Shown in pieces: positions 38,401 through 47,070 of a stretch of DNA of 64,000 nt (within the stretch, counting starts at the first letter, position 1; every line of letters starts with the position of its first letter). Both the position numbers and the translations under genes were made by a program. Under the pieces are notes generated by a model. The model worked only from the letters and a program-made list of their open reading frames with translations, was not told the origin of the DNA and did not search any database. The stretch lies in NCBI GenBank assembly GCA_019739225.1, contig JAHHDT010000006.1, forward strand, positions 62,001 through 126,000, given 5' to 3'. The stretch is from Aquamicrobium sp. Its GTDB lineage: Bacteria; Pseudomonadota; Alphaproteobacteria; Rhizobiales; Rhizobiaceae.

Positions 38401-38999
38401 CCAAGCAGGGATTCGAGCCCGCTTTCACCGCCATAGGCCAACACGCTTGCAAACGCTTCGGCGAGTTCCGGCTGCGCATCGCCGGCAGCCAGCGCGACCA
38501 TTTCGCGGCGCGCCTCGGCCACCAGCGCCGCCTCCATCTGGCTGTCCAGCAACTGGAAATGGCCGGCAATGTTCGCTTCCAGCGGAAACTGATGCAGCAC
38601 CGCCTCGCAAAAGGCGTGGATGGTCTGGATTTTCAGTCCGCCGGGGGTCTCCAGCGCACGGGCAAAGAGCTGGCGGGCAAAGCGAAGACGTTTCTGATCC
38701 GGGCTTCTGCCGTCAAGTTCGGCCAGTTCGGCAGCCAACTTGTCTTCGTCCAGCGTGGTCCACCGCGCGAGGCTGGCAAAGACACGGTTCGCCATGTTGG
38801 CCGCTGCCGCGCGCGTATAGGTGAGGCAGAGGACACGCGACGGCTCGGCGCCGCCAAGGAGCAGCCGGATGACTCGCTGCGAGAGCACGTGCGTCTTTCC
38901 CGAGCCGGCATTGGCCGACACCCAGGCCGAAACGCCCGGCGTGGAGGCCGTGGTCTGCGCCTTACGCGTATCTTCCGGGACCGTGAGCCGCGCGCTCAT
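35475..38999 (-). CDS. addA: Double-strand break repair helicase AddA
   Basis: 1174 aa UvrD-like helicase-nuclease. Motif I is VSANAGSGKTHVLSQRV, motif II the DEAQDTSPDQW box, and motif VI VGMTRAEDRLIV. The C-terminal RecB-like nuclease domain has the catalytic VLIVDYKTNRPPP and QMALYRALL. With AddB it resects double-strand breaks to start recombination. The ATG at 38997-38999 overlaps the addB stop by ATGA. The frame is open 492 codons upstream inside addB, but that part is an artefact of high GC. Confidence 0.96.
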   Translation of the reverse strand: MSARLTVPEDTRKAQTTASTPGVSAWVSANAGSGKTHVLSQRVIRLLLGGAEPSRVLCLTYTRAAAANMANRVFASLARWTTLDEDKLAAELAELDGRSPDQKRLRFARQLFARALETPGGLKIQTIHAFCEAVLHQFPLEANIAGHFQLLDSQMEAALVAEARREMVALAAGDAQPELAEAFASVLAYGGESGLESLLGAIIAHRDALRRFISNVGEGDTHFHPFFAEFGFAGEETPASLAGAIWPDPYFDPALARAIGSRATAAGKAIAETFSTDLSAACALVDPEERLKALRTIFLTRKAGVWSPKSATRIMAKGVGEYFPEFAQEFERFAGAIETACDRVALLSMLEATRAALVLADWLIARYERLKSARGFLDFNDLIARTAALLSREDAGAWVQYKLDKGIDHILLDEAQDTSPDQWAVVNALAAEFFSGQGARENESRTVFAVGDEKQSIYSFQGAEPESFALSGRTFRDRVLAARGAFEQVRLTRSFRSTEDVLSAVDLVFASEVARDGLTRDPEPVEHLAIRENAPGHVELWESLSPTVVEEPDDWTEAIDHASAPAVRLARQIADTVAHWLSSDEMIPGRGRRLTPGDVMVLVRKRDRFIHALGRELKTRGIPVAGADRLMLTGHIAVQDLMAVARVALQPEDDLSLAALLKSPAFGFSEEMLFELAARRPAGRSLLSAMRVASESDDAMAQAWLTLSRWRNEAGYRPPFEFFANLLARDGLRRKFIARLGPEAGDVVDEFLNFCLAAERTGVNSLEALIALLDGGGPEIKREMDQTRGEVRIMTAHAAKGLEAPVVFLVDSGSAAFSDSHLPRLVPFVAPSGGWPVKGFLWRATADMNNSFALGLAATARRKAEQEYRRLLYVGMTRAEDRLIVCGYHGKRGQPEGSWHELVRDALGASPHTSEVRNPATGETVLRYQVTAPGIVVPAQTVAGTTPQPISLPAELFQTLPPAPVLPRPLSPSGAGATVEPGSDTVPDGRSPVLDAPATQSFALERGLAVHRLLQVLPTMPASERRAAANRYLGRIGNSWPDGETDRLWESVDTVLHDSGFSAIFEDGSRAEVELMGRVALGSSERAVSGRIDRLVVTNDEVLIVDYKTNRPPPADLRDVPQVHVAQMALYRALLAPLYLDREIRAALVYTEAPVLIAVSAQTMDDALARLIHA

Positions 39000-41900
39000 T
39001 CGCCCTCGCCTCCATCGCCCGGACCATCGCCGCCAGCAGACCATTCGAGCACGCGCGCGAGATGGTCGTAGTCGCCGCTGGTGTCGCCCTCGCGGAACGG
39101 CAAGGCACGCGACAGATAGCCCGTCGTCTCGCTGCCATAATACGCGAGCAGCCGCTCCAATCGCTCCCACGCCTCGGTCGAGAGCTGGTCGGCGGATTTG
39201 ACCTGTCGGTTGTATTCGAGGATCGACTCCTCGATCACCTCGCCATTGGCCTTCATGCGCACATGGGCAAGTTCCGCAGGCGTGGCTGCGCCCGCATCGG
39301 CAAAGGCGCCGCGCATCAGCAGCGCGCCTTCCAGCGCCAATTGCGGCGACAGGAGCGTATGCGCCTGCGCCTTGGACGGGGACGATCCGGTCTTGAAGTC
39401 GAGGATGTCGGCCATGCCGGCTGCTCTCAGATCGATGCGGTCGGCGCGGCCGGAAAGCGAGACGCCGGTCGCGCCGACGGGCGTGGCCTGCGCCCGCACC
39501 TCGGCGAGCCTGCCCTTGATGCCGGGCGGGCGGCCGCGCTCCCATGTGATGAAGTGACCAGCCATGCGCACGAAGCGTGGCCACCAGACTGCGTCGATGT
39601 CGGCAGGAAGTGCTGCGCGATCGAACAGCTCGCGGCCGATCTCGATCAGACGCGCTTCCGCCTCGGGCGCAAACGGATCTGTGCCGGACATCGCGAATGC
39701 GTGCACGATGTCGTGGAACAGCGTGCCGCGTTCCGCCGCGCCGGGATCGCGTAGCAGTGGTTCCAGCGGTTCCAGCTTCAGGATGCGCCGTGCATAGACC
39801 GCATAAGCATCCCGGCGCAGGGTCTCTATCTCGATTACGGAGAGACGCTGCGGCCGCAGCGCAAGCGGCGGCTTGGGTGAAGGCCGCGGCGCAAAGGGAA
39901 CGGGCTCGGCCTTGTCCAGCTCGCGCGCCCAGTCGAGCAGGGTGCGACCGCGCGCAGCCATGGATTCGACGGCTTCTTCGCCGGCAAATGTCTTCAGCCG
40001 CTGAAGCCAACGCGAAGCGAGCGCAGGCGCATCGCCGGCGCGCGCCGCGCGGCTCAGGACGACTTCGGGCGCGCCCATGGCCATGACGAAATCGTGCGCG
40101 GCCTGACCGATGCGCCGTTCCGGCGGCTCCAGCTCCATCCCAGCCTTCATGAACCGTGACATGAAGGGATCGGGCTCCGCCTTGCGCGGCCAGGAGCCTT
40201 CGTTGAGACCGCCGATCACAAGTGTATCGACCGACTGGAGCCTCGCTTCGAGAGCGCCCCAAATCGCAACGCGACTGTCGCCCGTGACCGAGGGCTTGAC
40301 CGTGGCGCCGGCGATCAGGGCCTCGAATACGTCCGGCCACTGCCCTGCCTCGACATCGAGCGAGACGCTGGTGCCGGCCAGCGAGCGCAGGAAGGAAGCG
40401 AAGGCCTCGCCCGCATCGCCACGATAAAGTTCTGTCAGCGATCCATCGGCGTCGCGGCCAAGCGCCTCGAAGCACTCGACCGACGCCCGGACGAGCGCGG
40501 CAATCGGCACGTCATTGCCGCGCAAGGCAGACAGCGCAGTCATGGCCTCGGCGACCTTGACGAGCAGGAGCTGCGCCGCGTCTACCTGATCCCCTCTAAG
40601 GCGTGCGAGCCAGGGCGGCTTTCTCGGGTTCGCGCGACGTTCCTCGAACCGGCGTTCGAAATCCGCGCCCAGACTGGCGATGTCCGGCCGTCCGGTCCCG
40701 CCGCGCAGCGCGATCAGATCTATCGTTTCCGAGCCGTCCCGGACCCGCTCGCGACCCAAGCCCGCCCGCAGCAGCGGATGCTTGAGAAGCGCCATGATCG
40801 AAACCGGATCGCCCGGCGCGAAAGCGGTGTGAAGCATCAGGCGGAACAATGATGCGGGCGGCGTCAGGACCAGCGGGGTGCCGCCGGAATCGTCCGCCTC
40901 GATCCCGAAGCGGCGCAGTTCGCCCGCCACCCGCCGCGCCAGCTCGCGATCACCGGTTACCAGTGCCGCCGATCTGTTTCCGTCCGCGATGGCCAGCCGC
41001 AACGCCACCGCTATCGCCAACGCCTCTTCGCGTTCGTTGGCCGCTTCGACGAGACTGACGCCTTCGAATGCTTCCGGCCTTGCGGCATCGCGGTTGCGGA
41101 TCCAGGCGTCTGTCGTCTCGGCGGGACGAAGCGATTCGTTGACCGCCGCGATGCGGGCGGCAATGGTTGGCAGCGATGTGGCCATCTCGACCACGTGATC
41201 GCGGTCGAGACCCAACACGCCGAGCAGCTTCTTCAGACCTGCCTGGGGATGGCCGAAGCTGGCGGGTGGGCTATCGGGCCGGCCAATCTCGCGCCAGCTT
41301 GGCTCATCGAGCGCCAGGTCCAGCCCAGGCAGCACGACCGCGCCCTCGGGAAGACGCGAGATCGCTGCCAGCAATTGCGCTGTCGCGGGTATTGAGCCTG
41401 TGGAGCCGGCAGCGATCACGGGACCAGACGGCGGATTTCGGGCAAGGCGCTCCGCCTCGGCTAGGATCATCGCATTGCGATGCGCTGCCGGGTTGGAACG
41501 GTCGCGTTCTCTAAGAAGGTTGGGCCAGGCGCCCGTGACGATCTGCAGGAATTCGAGTGTCACCTGCCACCAGTTTGCGAGGTCTTCCGGCACGAGCTGG
41601 GTGAGGCGGTTCCATTCCGCGCCGCCGGTCTCGATCTCGTCCATCAGCGCGGCAAGATCGCGCGCCAACCAGATTGCATCGGCCAACGAGGCCGGCACCA
41701 CCACCTCTTCGTCGAACAGCGCCGCCACATGGGCGGGCAGGCGGCGCTTCCATGCCTGGACCAGCGGGCTCAGCAGCAGGATGCGATCGAGCGACTCGAT
41801 CGGCGGCGCCAGCGTCAGTTCGTCGGCCTGTCCGCCCTCGAATATCGCAGCGTCCTCATCGAACTCGCCCAGCGGTCGGATCGTCGGCAGGATGGCAGAC

Positions 41901-42112
41901 ACGCCGCCAAGCCGGTCGACGAACGCGCTGCGAAGCGCGCGGGCGGCACGGCGTGTCGGCAGGTAGATGGTGGCGGAGGCGAGTTTCAGCGGATCGCCGT
42001 CAACGGCGAAGCCTGGCACGAGTCGACCCGACAGAAGAGCATCAGCCAGCGTCGGCAGAAACGGCTGGCCGGGTGGAAGGGTGAAGACGCGCGGCGCAGG
42101 GCGGCCGGTCAT
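38996..42112 (-). CDS. addB: Double-strand break repair protein AddB
   Basis: 1038 aa, the length of alphaproteobacterial AddB. It carries an inactivated helicase-like N-terminal half (no functional Walker A is evident; LPTRRAARALRSAFVDRL corresponds to the region) and a C-terminal nuclease domain with DILDFKTGSSPSKAQA and SPQLALEGALL. Together with AddA it forms the resection complex. Start ATG at 42110-42112 overlaps the stop of the murU-like gene by four bases, so four genes in a row (fusion, murU, addB, addA) are coupled. Confidence 0.95.
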   Translation of the reverse strand: MTGRPAPRVFTLPPGQPFLPTLADALLSGRLVPGFAVDGDPLKLASATIYLPTRRAARALRSAFVDRLGGVSAILPTIRPLGEFDEDAAIFEGGQADELTLAPPIESLDRILLLSPLVQAWKRRLPAHVAALFDEEVVVPASLADAIWLARDLAALMDEIETGGAEWNRLTQLVPEDLANWWQVTLEFLQIVTGAWPNLLRERDRSNPAAHRNAMILAEAERLARNPPSGPVIAAGSTGSIPATAQLLAAISRLPEGAVVLPGLDLALDEPSWREIGRPDSPPASFGHPQAGLKKLLGVLGLDRDHVVEMATSLPTIAARIAAVNESLRPAETTDAWIRNRDAARPEAFEGVSLVEAANEREEALAIAVALRLAIADGNRSAALVTGDRELARRVAGELRRFGIEADDSGGTPLVLTPPASLFRLMLHTAFAPGDPVSIMALLKHPLLRAGLGRERVRDGSETIDLIALRGGTGRPDIASLGADFERRFEERRANPRKPPWLARLRGDQVDAAQLLLVKVAEAMTALSALRGNDVPIAALVRASVECFEALGRDADGSLTELYRGDAGEAFASFLRSLAGTSVSLDVEAGQWPDVFEALIAGATVKPSVTGDSRVAIWGALEARLQSVDTLVIGGLNEGSWPRKAEPDPFMSRFMKAGMELEPPERRIGQAAHDFVMAMGAPEVVLSRAARAGDAPALASRWLQRLKTFAGEEAVESMAARGRTLLDWARELDKAEPVPFAPRPSPKPPLALRPQRLSVIEIETLRRDAYAVYARRILKLEPLEPLLRDPGAAERGTLFHDIVHAFAMSGTDPFAPEAEARLIEIGRELFDRAALPADIDAVWWPRFVRMAGHFITWERGRPPGIKGRLAEVRAQATPVGATGVSLSGRADRIDLRAAGMADILDFKTGSSPSKAQAHTLLSPQLALEGALLMRGAFADAGAATPAELAHVRMKANGEVIEESILEYNRQVKSADQLSTEAWERLERLLAYYGSETTGYLSRALPFREGDTSGDYDHLARVLEWSAGGDGPGDGGEGE

Positions 42113-42819
42113 AACCCGCCATGGCGCGCTATCGCCGCTTCGGCGGCGGCGACCGCATCCGGCGTGCCGACGGTGATCCAGTGGCCGCGCATGGACAGTC
42201 CGAAGAGCCGTCCGGCCGCGATGGCGCGGTCGAAATAGATGTTGAGCGAATGCGGCTCCGCACCCGCGCCGTCAAAGATGCGCGGATGCACGATCGCCGC
42301 CCCGGCATAGATCAGGCCCTCCGGCGCTGCGCGGGCGCGCGCAAGCCTGCCTTCGGCGTCGAGCAGAAAATCTGTCGAGCCGCTATGTCCGGTGGCATCG
42401 TCGGGTCGGGCAAGCATGAGAAGAATATCCATGCGCGCGCCGTCCCACGCAAGGGCAAGCCGCTCGAGATCCCGGCCGTCACGGTCGATCCAGAACGTAT
42501 CGGCGTTGAGAATGAAGAAGGGCTCGGCCCCCAGTTCGGGCAACGCCTTGACGATGCCGCCTGCGGAATCGAGCAGCAATCCGCTCTCGTCGGATACGAC
42601 GATATACGGTCGGCTGCGCTGGCCGACATGATCGATGATCTGCCATGGCAGGTAGTGGACATTGACCACCGCCTTCTCCACCCCCACTTGGGCCAAAGCG
42701 TCGAGGCCTCGGTCGAGCAGGGTTTTGCCGGCTATGCTTATCATCGGCTTCGGCATGGTATCGGTCAGCGGGCGCATCCGCTTGCCGAGCCCGGCAGCCA
42801 GAACCATCGCCGTCTTCAT
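42109..42819 (-). CDS. murU: MurU-like nucleotidyltransferase (MurNAc-1-P uridylyltransferase)
   Basis: 236 aa. The GT-A-like nucleotidyltransferase signature AAGLGKRMRPLTDTMPKPMI is at the N-terminus, with FFILNADTFWID as the metal-binding region and LIYAGAAIVHPRIFDG further on. Annotated alternatives would be mannose-1-phosphate guanylyltransferase; I prefer MurU because the neighbour upstream carries an AmgK-like kinase domain and the pair AmgK-MurU salvages MurNAc to UDP-MurNAc in Pseudomonas and related bacteria. It overlaps both neighbours by ATGA. Confidence 0.8.
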   Translation of the reverse strand: MKTAMVLAAGLGKRMRPLTDTMPKPMISIAGKTLLDRGLDALAQVGVEKAVVNVHYLPWQIIDHVGQRSRPYIVVSDESGLLLDSAGGIVKALPELGAEPFFILNADTFWIDRDGRDLERLALAWDGARMDILLMLARPDDATGHSGSTDFLLDAEGRLARARAAPEGLIYAGAAIVHPRIFDGAGAEPHSLNIYFDRAIAAGRLFGLSMRGHWITVGTPDAVAAAEAAIARHGGL

Positions 42820-44312
42820 AGGATACCAAGCTCCGCATAAAGGTCACGCACCGGGCGCAGCGCAGGATGCTCGATCGCGCGGGCTACATAAGAACGAATG
42901 CGAGGCAGGTGCTTCAGATAGCCGGGCTTGCCATCGCGGACATTGAGCCGCACGAAGATGCCGAGGATCTTCGTGTTGCGCTGCGCGGCCGTGATGGCAT
43001 AGGCCGCTTCGAAAGCCTGCCGGTCGAAGCCGCCCTGTGCCCGGCGCGCTGCGACATATGCCTCGACAATTGCGTTTTCCAGTTCCGCCGGGATCGTGAC
43101 GCGTGCATCCATGGCCAGCGATGCGACGTCGTAGGCGGATGGGCCGATCATGGCATCCTGAAAATCGATGAGCCCGATGCGATCGGATCCCGAACGATCC
43201 TCCCGCCAGATGATGTTGGGCGAATGGACATCGCGGAGAAGGATGCTCTTCTCGCAGTGTTCGAGCGTGTCGAACACGGCGCCCCACGCCTGCGAGAAGG
43301 CCGCGCGTTCCGCGTCAGTCGCCGGGCGACCGGCAATATGGGGCAGATACCAGTCGACAAGCAGTTCGCTCTCGATCGAAAGGGCATCGCGATCGAAGGG
43401 CGGGATCGTGTGTCCGATTCCCGGGGCGACGTCGACGTGCGGCGACCATTCGTGACGATGTATCGCGGCCAGAAGTTCAGCCGCCGCAAGATAGCGCTCG
43501 CCTATCGGCTGGCTGCCAGCATCGAGAACCCCCTCACTGCCGAGATTCTCGATCAGCAGCAGCCCGCGCTCGAAATCCGATGCGTAGACCTCCGGAGCGC
43601 AGAAGCCCTTGTGGCGCAGCGCCCGTGCGATGGCGACGAACGGGACCACCGATTCCGATATATGTGCGATCTGCGCATAGGGCTTGCCATCGCGGACGGC
43701 TGGACCCGACGGCGGACGCGGCGCGTTCATCAGGATGACCGGCGCGGCTTGCTCGAAAGATATGGTTTCGTATGCGCGCGCAGAAGCATCTCCAACCAGA
43801 TAGGCACGGGCCGCACCCGCATATCCGGATCGATCGAGGAATGCGCGGATGGCCAGGGACCGGTCGAGCCGCGCCATGAAATCGGCCGGACCGGTTATAT
43901 GTGCGTGTCGACCGGATCCATGTTCGGACAAGGCCACCGTTATGGCGTCGCCGGGCAACCTGTCCTCAGCGCGTTCCGGCCATTCGACCAGCACCACGCC
44001 GTCGCGCATCGCCTCCTCGAAGCCCAGTTCTTCGAGTTCGTCAGGCGAGGTCAGGCGATAGAGATCGAAATGCTGGACAGGAAAACGCGCCTGATAGGCC
44101 TGCACGAGCGTGAAGGTCGGGCTTGGAACTTCGAGGTCCCGATCGCCGTGCAGCCCGCGAATGATGGCGCGTGCGAGCGTCGTCTTGCCCATTCCGAGAT
44201 CGCCGTGAAGCGCCAGCACATCGCCGGGGCGCAGCATCGCTGCGAAGTCATCGCCAAGGACGCAGGAGGCCTCTTCGTCAGGCAGCTCCAGTTCGATCGA
44301 GCGCTCCCCCAT
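42816..44312 (-). CDS. TsaE-AmgK fusion: tRNA t6A ATPase domain plus MurNAc/GlcNAc anomeric kinase-like domain
   Basis: 498 aa, two proteins in one. Residues 1-150 match TsaE (YjeE): ALHGDLGMGKTTLARAIIRG is the P-loop, VPSPTFTLVQAY follows, HFDLYRL and WPERAEDRLP end the domain. TsaE drives the t6A tRNA modification cycle. From about residue 160 on is an aminoglycoside-phosphotransferase-like domain: LLRDVHSPNIIW holds the catalytic Asp, with IDFQDAMIGPSAYDVASL as the metal loop, as in AmgK. TsaE-AmgK fusions are known in alphaproteobacteria. The murU-like gene downstream overlaps it by four bases, completing a MurNAc salvage pair. Confidence 0.88.
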   Translation of the reverse strand: MGERSIELELPDEEASCVLGDDFAAMLRPGDVLALHGDLGMGKTTLARAIIRGLHGDRDLEVPSPTFTLVQAYQARFPVQHFDLYRLTSPDELEELGFEEAMRDGVVLVEWPERAEDRLPGDAITVALSEHGSGRHAHITGPADFMARLDRSLAIRAFLDRSGYAGAARAYLVGDASARAYETISFEQAAPVILMNAPRPPSGPAVRDGKPYAQIAHISESVVPFVAIARALRHKGFCAPEVYASDFERGLLLIENLGSEGVLDAGSQPIGERYLAAAELLAAIHRHEWSPHVDVAPGIGHTIPPFDRDALSIESELLVDWYLPHIAGRPATDAERAAFSQAWGAVFDTLEHCEKSILLRDVHSPNIIWREDRSGSDRIGLIDFQDAMIGPSAYDVASLAMDARVTIPAELENAIVEAYVAARRAQGGFDRQAFEAAYAITAAQRNTKILGIFVRLNVRDGKPGYLKHLPRIRSYVARAIEHPALRPVRDLYAELGIL

Positions 44313-44317
44313 GAACG

Positions 44318-46861
44318 CTATTCCGCCGCCTCGCGAAATCCTTCCGGCGCCATCGGAAAGCGGCAGATGACGGTTGTGCCACGGCTCTCGCCGGTATCGA
44401 TCTCGATCGAACCGTCATGCAGCTCGACAAAGCTCTTCACGATCGACAGGCCAAGTCCGGCACCGCGTTGGCGGCCACCATTCGAATGCGGTTCGAAGCG
44501 TCGGAAGATTCCGTCGAGCACGTCTGGCGGGATACCCGGCCCGTCGTCATGAACCCTGAAGGCGATGCCCGCCGGGTCGCGCATGCAGGCCAATTGGATC
44601 GTCGATCCTTCCGGCGCGTAGTTGGCAGCGTTGCTGAGCAGATTGAACAGGATTTGCCGAATGCGGTTTTCATCCGCGTGGAATGAAGCCGGAGCCTGTT
44701 CCAACACGATATCGAGCGCGATCGAATGTTCGCGCAGCCGCTCGGCCACGAGATCGGCGGCGGAGCGCACCGTACGCTCTATGACGACCTCGCTGATTTC
44801 CAGTTCCATGATACCGGCGTCGATGGTGGCCAGGTCTAGGATATCGTCCACGATCGTCTCCAGCTCGAAGGACGAGGAGGCGATGTGGTCGACGTAATCC
44901 CGCTGCCGCGGATTGAGCGGTCCGGCCGTTTCCTGCGCCAGCAGTTCGGTGAACCCGCTGATGCTCGTCAACGGCGAGCGCAGCTCATAGGAGACGTGCC
45001 GGACGAAGTCGTTCTTGAGCTGGTCCGCTCGCTCGAGCGCCTCGTTCTTGTCCTTGAGCATGCGCTCGACGTTGACGCTGTCGGTCACGTCGATGAACGT
45101 GGTCATCACTTGCCCGTTCGGTAGGTGGATGACCGCAAAGCGGAGCACGTTGCCGTCGTTGAGCTCAACCTGGCCGTGACGGTCCTGGCGGTCGTCGTCG
45201 AAGCCGGTCACCGTGGCTGCGAGTTCGCTCCAGGGGCTTGCCTTGGCAAGCGTCTGGCAGGCGGCGCGGATTACCGAGATATGCGTCCCGGCCTGTACCA
45301 GCCCCTCGGGCATGCCCCACAGGTTCGCGAAAGCCGGATTGGAGAGCCGCACGCGCCCATCCGGGCCGAACACCGCGACGCCCTCTGCGAGATTGTCGAG
45401 CGTGACGCCCTGGACGCGCACGATCGTGTTGTAGCGGCTTTCCAGGTTGATCTTCTCGGTGAGGTTCTCGAACACCCAGGTCACGCCGCCGTTGGGCTGC
45501 GGATTGGCGACCACGCGCAACGTGCGGCCATCGGGCAGGTGCCACAGATGTTCCTGCGGCTCGACGGCGCGATAGGCTCCCAGCAGGTTTTCCTTCCAGC
45601 GGCGCCACTCGGGCTGCTCCGCGAGTTTTCCGTCGCTGCGCAACCTGTCGAGCAACAAGGTGTTGTCGGGCCGGCTTTCCAGAAACGAAAGATCGAACTC
45701 CCAGAGTTTCTGGAACGCCTGGTTGAAGAAGCGCAGCTTCTGTTCGGTATCGAAGATGGCAACCGCGGTGTTGAGCTGGTCAAGCGTATCCGCGTGGCTG
45801 CGGACCGTACGCTCATGCTCCTCGCGGATCGTTTCGACCTCGCTGACATCGCATGCCAGCCCGGCGGATCCTTCGCCAGCCGCCACATCCGTAACCGCGA
45901 AGATGCGCCGATCGCCACCGATCACGGTCGACAGCCGTTGCGCGAAGACTGCAGACGAGAGATGGTCGCGGGCGATCTGCTCGCGCGCGCCCGTTCCAAG
46001 GAATTCCCGGCTCTCGTTGACGGCTGCTGACGCGTTTGCAGCCTCCACCGCCTGCGCATAGGCGGCGTTCACCCATTGCAGACTGCCATCGCTCCCGCGC
46101 AACCAGGCTGGCATCTGGAGCGCATCGAGAAGCTTCAGGATCGTTCCGTGTTCGCTGTGCAACTGCTGATGCTCGATGCGCAGTTCCGCATGTTCGCGCC
46201 GCGCATCTGAAAGTGTCAGGAACCGCACCGCCACGTGGCTTGCGGCAATGCGTCCCTGAACTTCGAGGAACACCCGCTTGTTGGTCTCCACCACGAGGTC
46301 GAAAGTCTGCTTTTCCTCGCGCAACGAGGAGATCGCCCGCTCCAGGCGAGCTGCACTGCGCGGGGCGAGCCATTTGCCGAAAGCCAGAAACGTGGCGCGA
46401 TCCTCGGGCGCATCCGCGCGGGAGAGAGAGCCGACCAGCTCCGGTCTCCGCTCGTCGCCGAACCACACGAGAATGCGCTGGTCCTTCAGGTTCAGCAAGG
46501 CCTCGGCGCGCTGCAGCGCGTTGCCTGTCTCGGCCACACGTTCGCGAAGGCTCACATTCTCGCTGGCCGTCCGGGCCCGCTCGCGTATCAGCAGGATCGC
46601 GGACAGGATCGCTGCGCCGGTAATGCCCGCGAACAGCGCAAGCTGGATCACTTCCATGGTGCCGACGGGAATCTTGGTCGCGAGCTGGATCGCGTTTTCC
46701 TGCGCCAGTGCCGCAGACGGCCATGCAGACCCCAGCAGCGCCGCCGCGTGACAGGCAATCGACGTCGGTCGCATTGCACGCCACCCCGCCGCGCCGGCCC
46801 TGGAATCGCTCCGGTCGCCGGTGCCGGATTTCTCCGCATCCAGTCGCTGCCCGCCTGGCAT
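44318..46861 (-). CDS. divL: DivL-type PAS sensor kinase with Tyr in place of the phospho-acceptor His
   Basis: 847 aa. An N-terminal membrane helix (VIQLALFAGITGAAILSAIL) follows a possible signal, then coiled coil, several PAS domains and a HisKA/HATPase core. The H-box reads FVRHVSYELRSPLTSISGF, with Tyr (codon 44987-44989) where other kinases have His (HELR). N-box (NLLSNAANYAPEG), G1 (HDDGPGIPP) and G2 (GAGLGLSI) are intact. This is the mark of DivL, which in Caulobacter regulates the CckA-CtrA cell-cycle phosphorelay. The ATG at 46859-46861 was chosen over an upstream GTG and an internal Met 29 codons later. It ends six bases before the fusion gene. Confidence 0.85.
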   Translation of the reverse strand: MPGGQRLDAEKSGTGDRSDSRAGAAGWRAMRPTSIACHAAALLGSAWPSAALAQENAIQLATKIPVGTMEVIQLALFAGITGAAILSAILLIRERARTASENVSLRERVAETGNALQRAEALLNLKDQRILVWFGDERRPELVGSLSRADAPEDRATFLAFGKWLAPRSAARLERAISSLREEKQTFDLVVETNKRVFLEVQGRIAASHVAVRFLTLSDARREHAELRIEHQQLHSEHGTILKLLDALQMPAWLRGSDGSLQWVNAAYAQAVEAANASAAVNESREFLGTGAREQIARDHLSSAVFAQRLSTVIGGDRRIFAVTDVAAGEGSAGLACDVSEVETIREEHERTVRSHADTLDQLNTAVAIFDTEQKLRFFNQAFQKLWEFDLSFLESRPDNTLLLDRLRSDGKLAEQPEWRRWKENLLGAYRAVEPQEHLWHLPDGRTLRVVANPQPNGGVTWVFENLTEKINLESRYNTIVRVQGVTLDNLAEGVAVFGPDGRVRLSNPAFANLWGMPEGLVQAGTHISVIRAACQTLAKASPWSELAATVTGFDDDRQDRHGQVELNDGNVLRFAVIHLPNGQVMTTFIDVTDSVNVERMLKDKNEALERADQLKNDFVRHVSYELRSPLTSISGFTELLAQETAGPLNPRQRDYVDHIASSSFELETIVDDILDLATIDAGIMELEISEVVIERTVRSAADLVAERLREHSIALDIVLEQAPASFHADENRIRQILFNLLSNAANYAPEGSTIQLACMRDPAGIAFRVHDDGPGIPPDVLDGIFRRFEPHSNGGRQRGAGLGLSIVKSFVELHDGSIEIDTGESRGTTVICRFPMAPEGFREAAE

Positions 46862-47005
46862 ATTCAAATGTCCTCTCCGCCGCACGAGCGCCAGAATCGC
46901 CAAGAAAGGACGCACCTCTTCGGTTTCCCCTCACCAGAGACGGAAGCGTCACGAATCACGTCACTGTACCGTGTGACCGAATCGCCGTGAAGGCGGCCGT
47001 CGCGC

Positions 47006-47042
47006 AAAAAAAGACCGGGCGAAAAAGTCAATCGCCCGGTCT
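47006..47042 (-). terminator. Terminator after ahcY
   Basis: On the minus strand AGACCGGGCG and CGCCCGGTCT form a 10-bp stem around an 11-base loop, followed by TTTTTTT. It lies about 30 bases after the ahcY stop and before divL, so divL needs a separate promoter. Confidence 0.9.
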
Positions 47043-47070
47043 CAATATATTGTGGTGAATGGTTAATAAA

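Noticed and set aside
39000-40475. Open frame of 492 codons upstream of addA on the same strand
   Set aside because: It lies inside addB in another frame. AddA homology starts only at the ATG 38997-38999, which overlaps the addB stop by ATGA.
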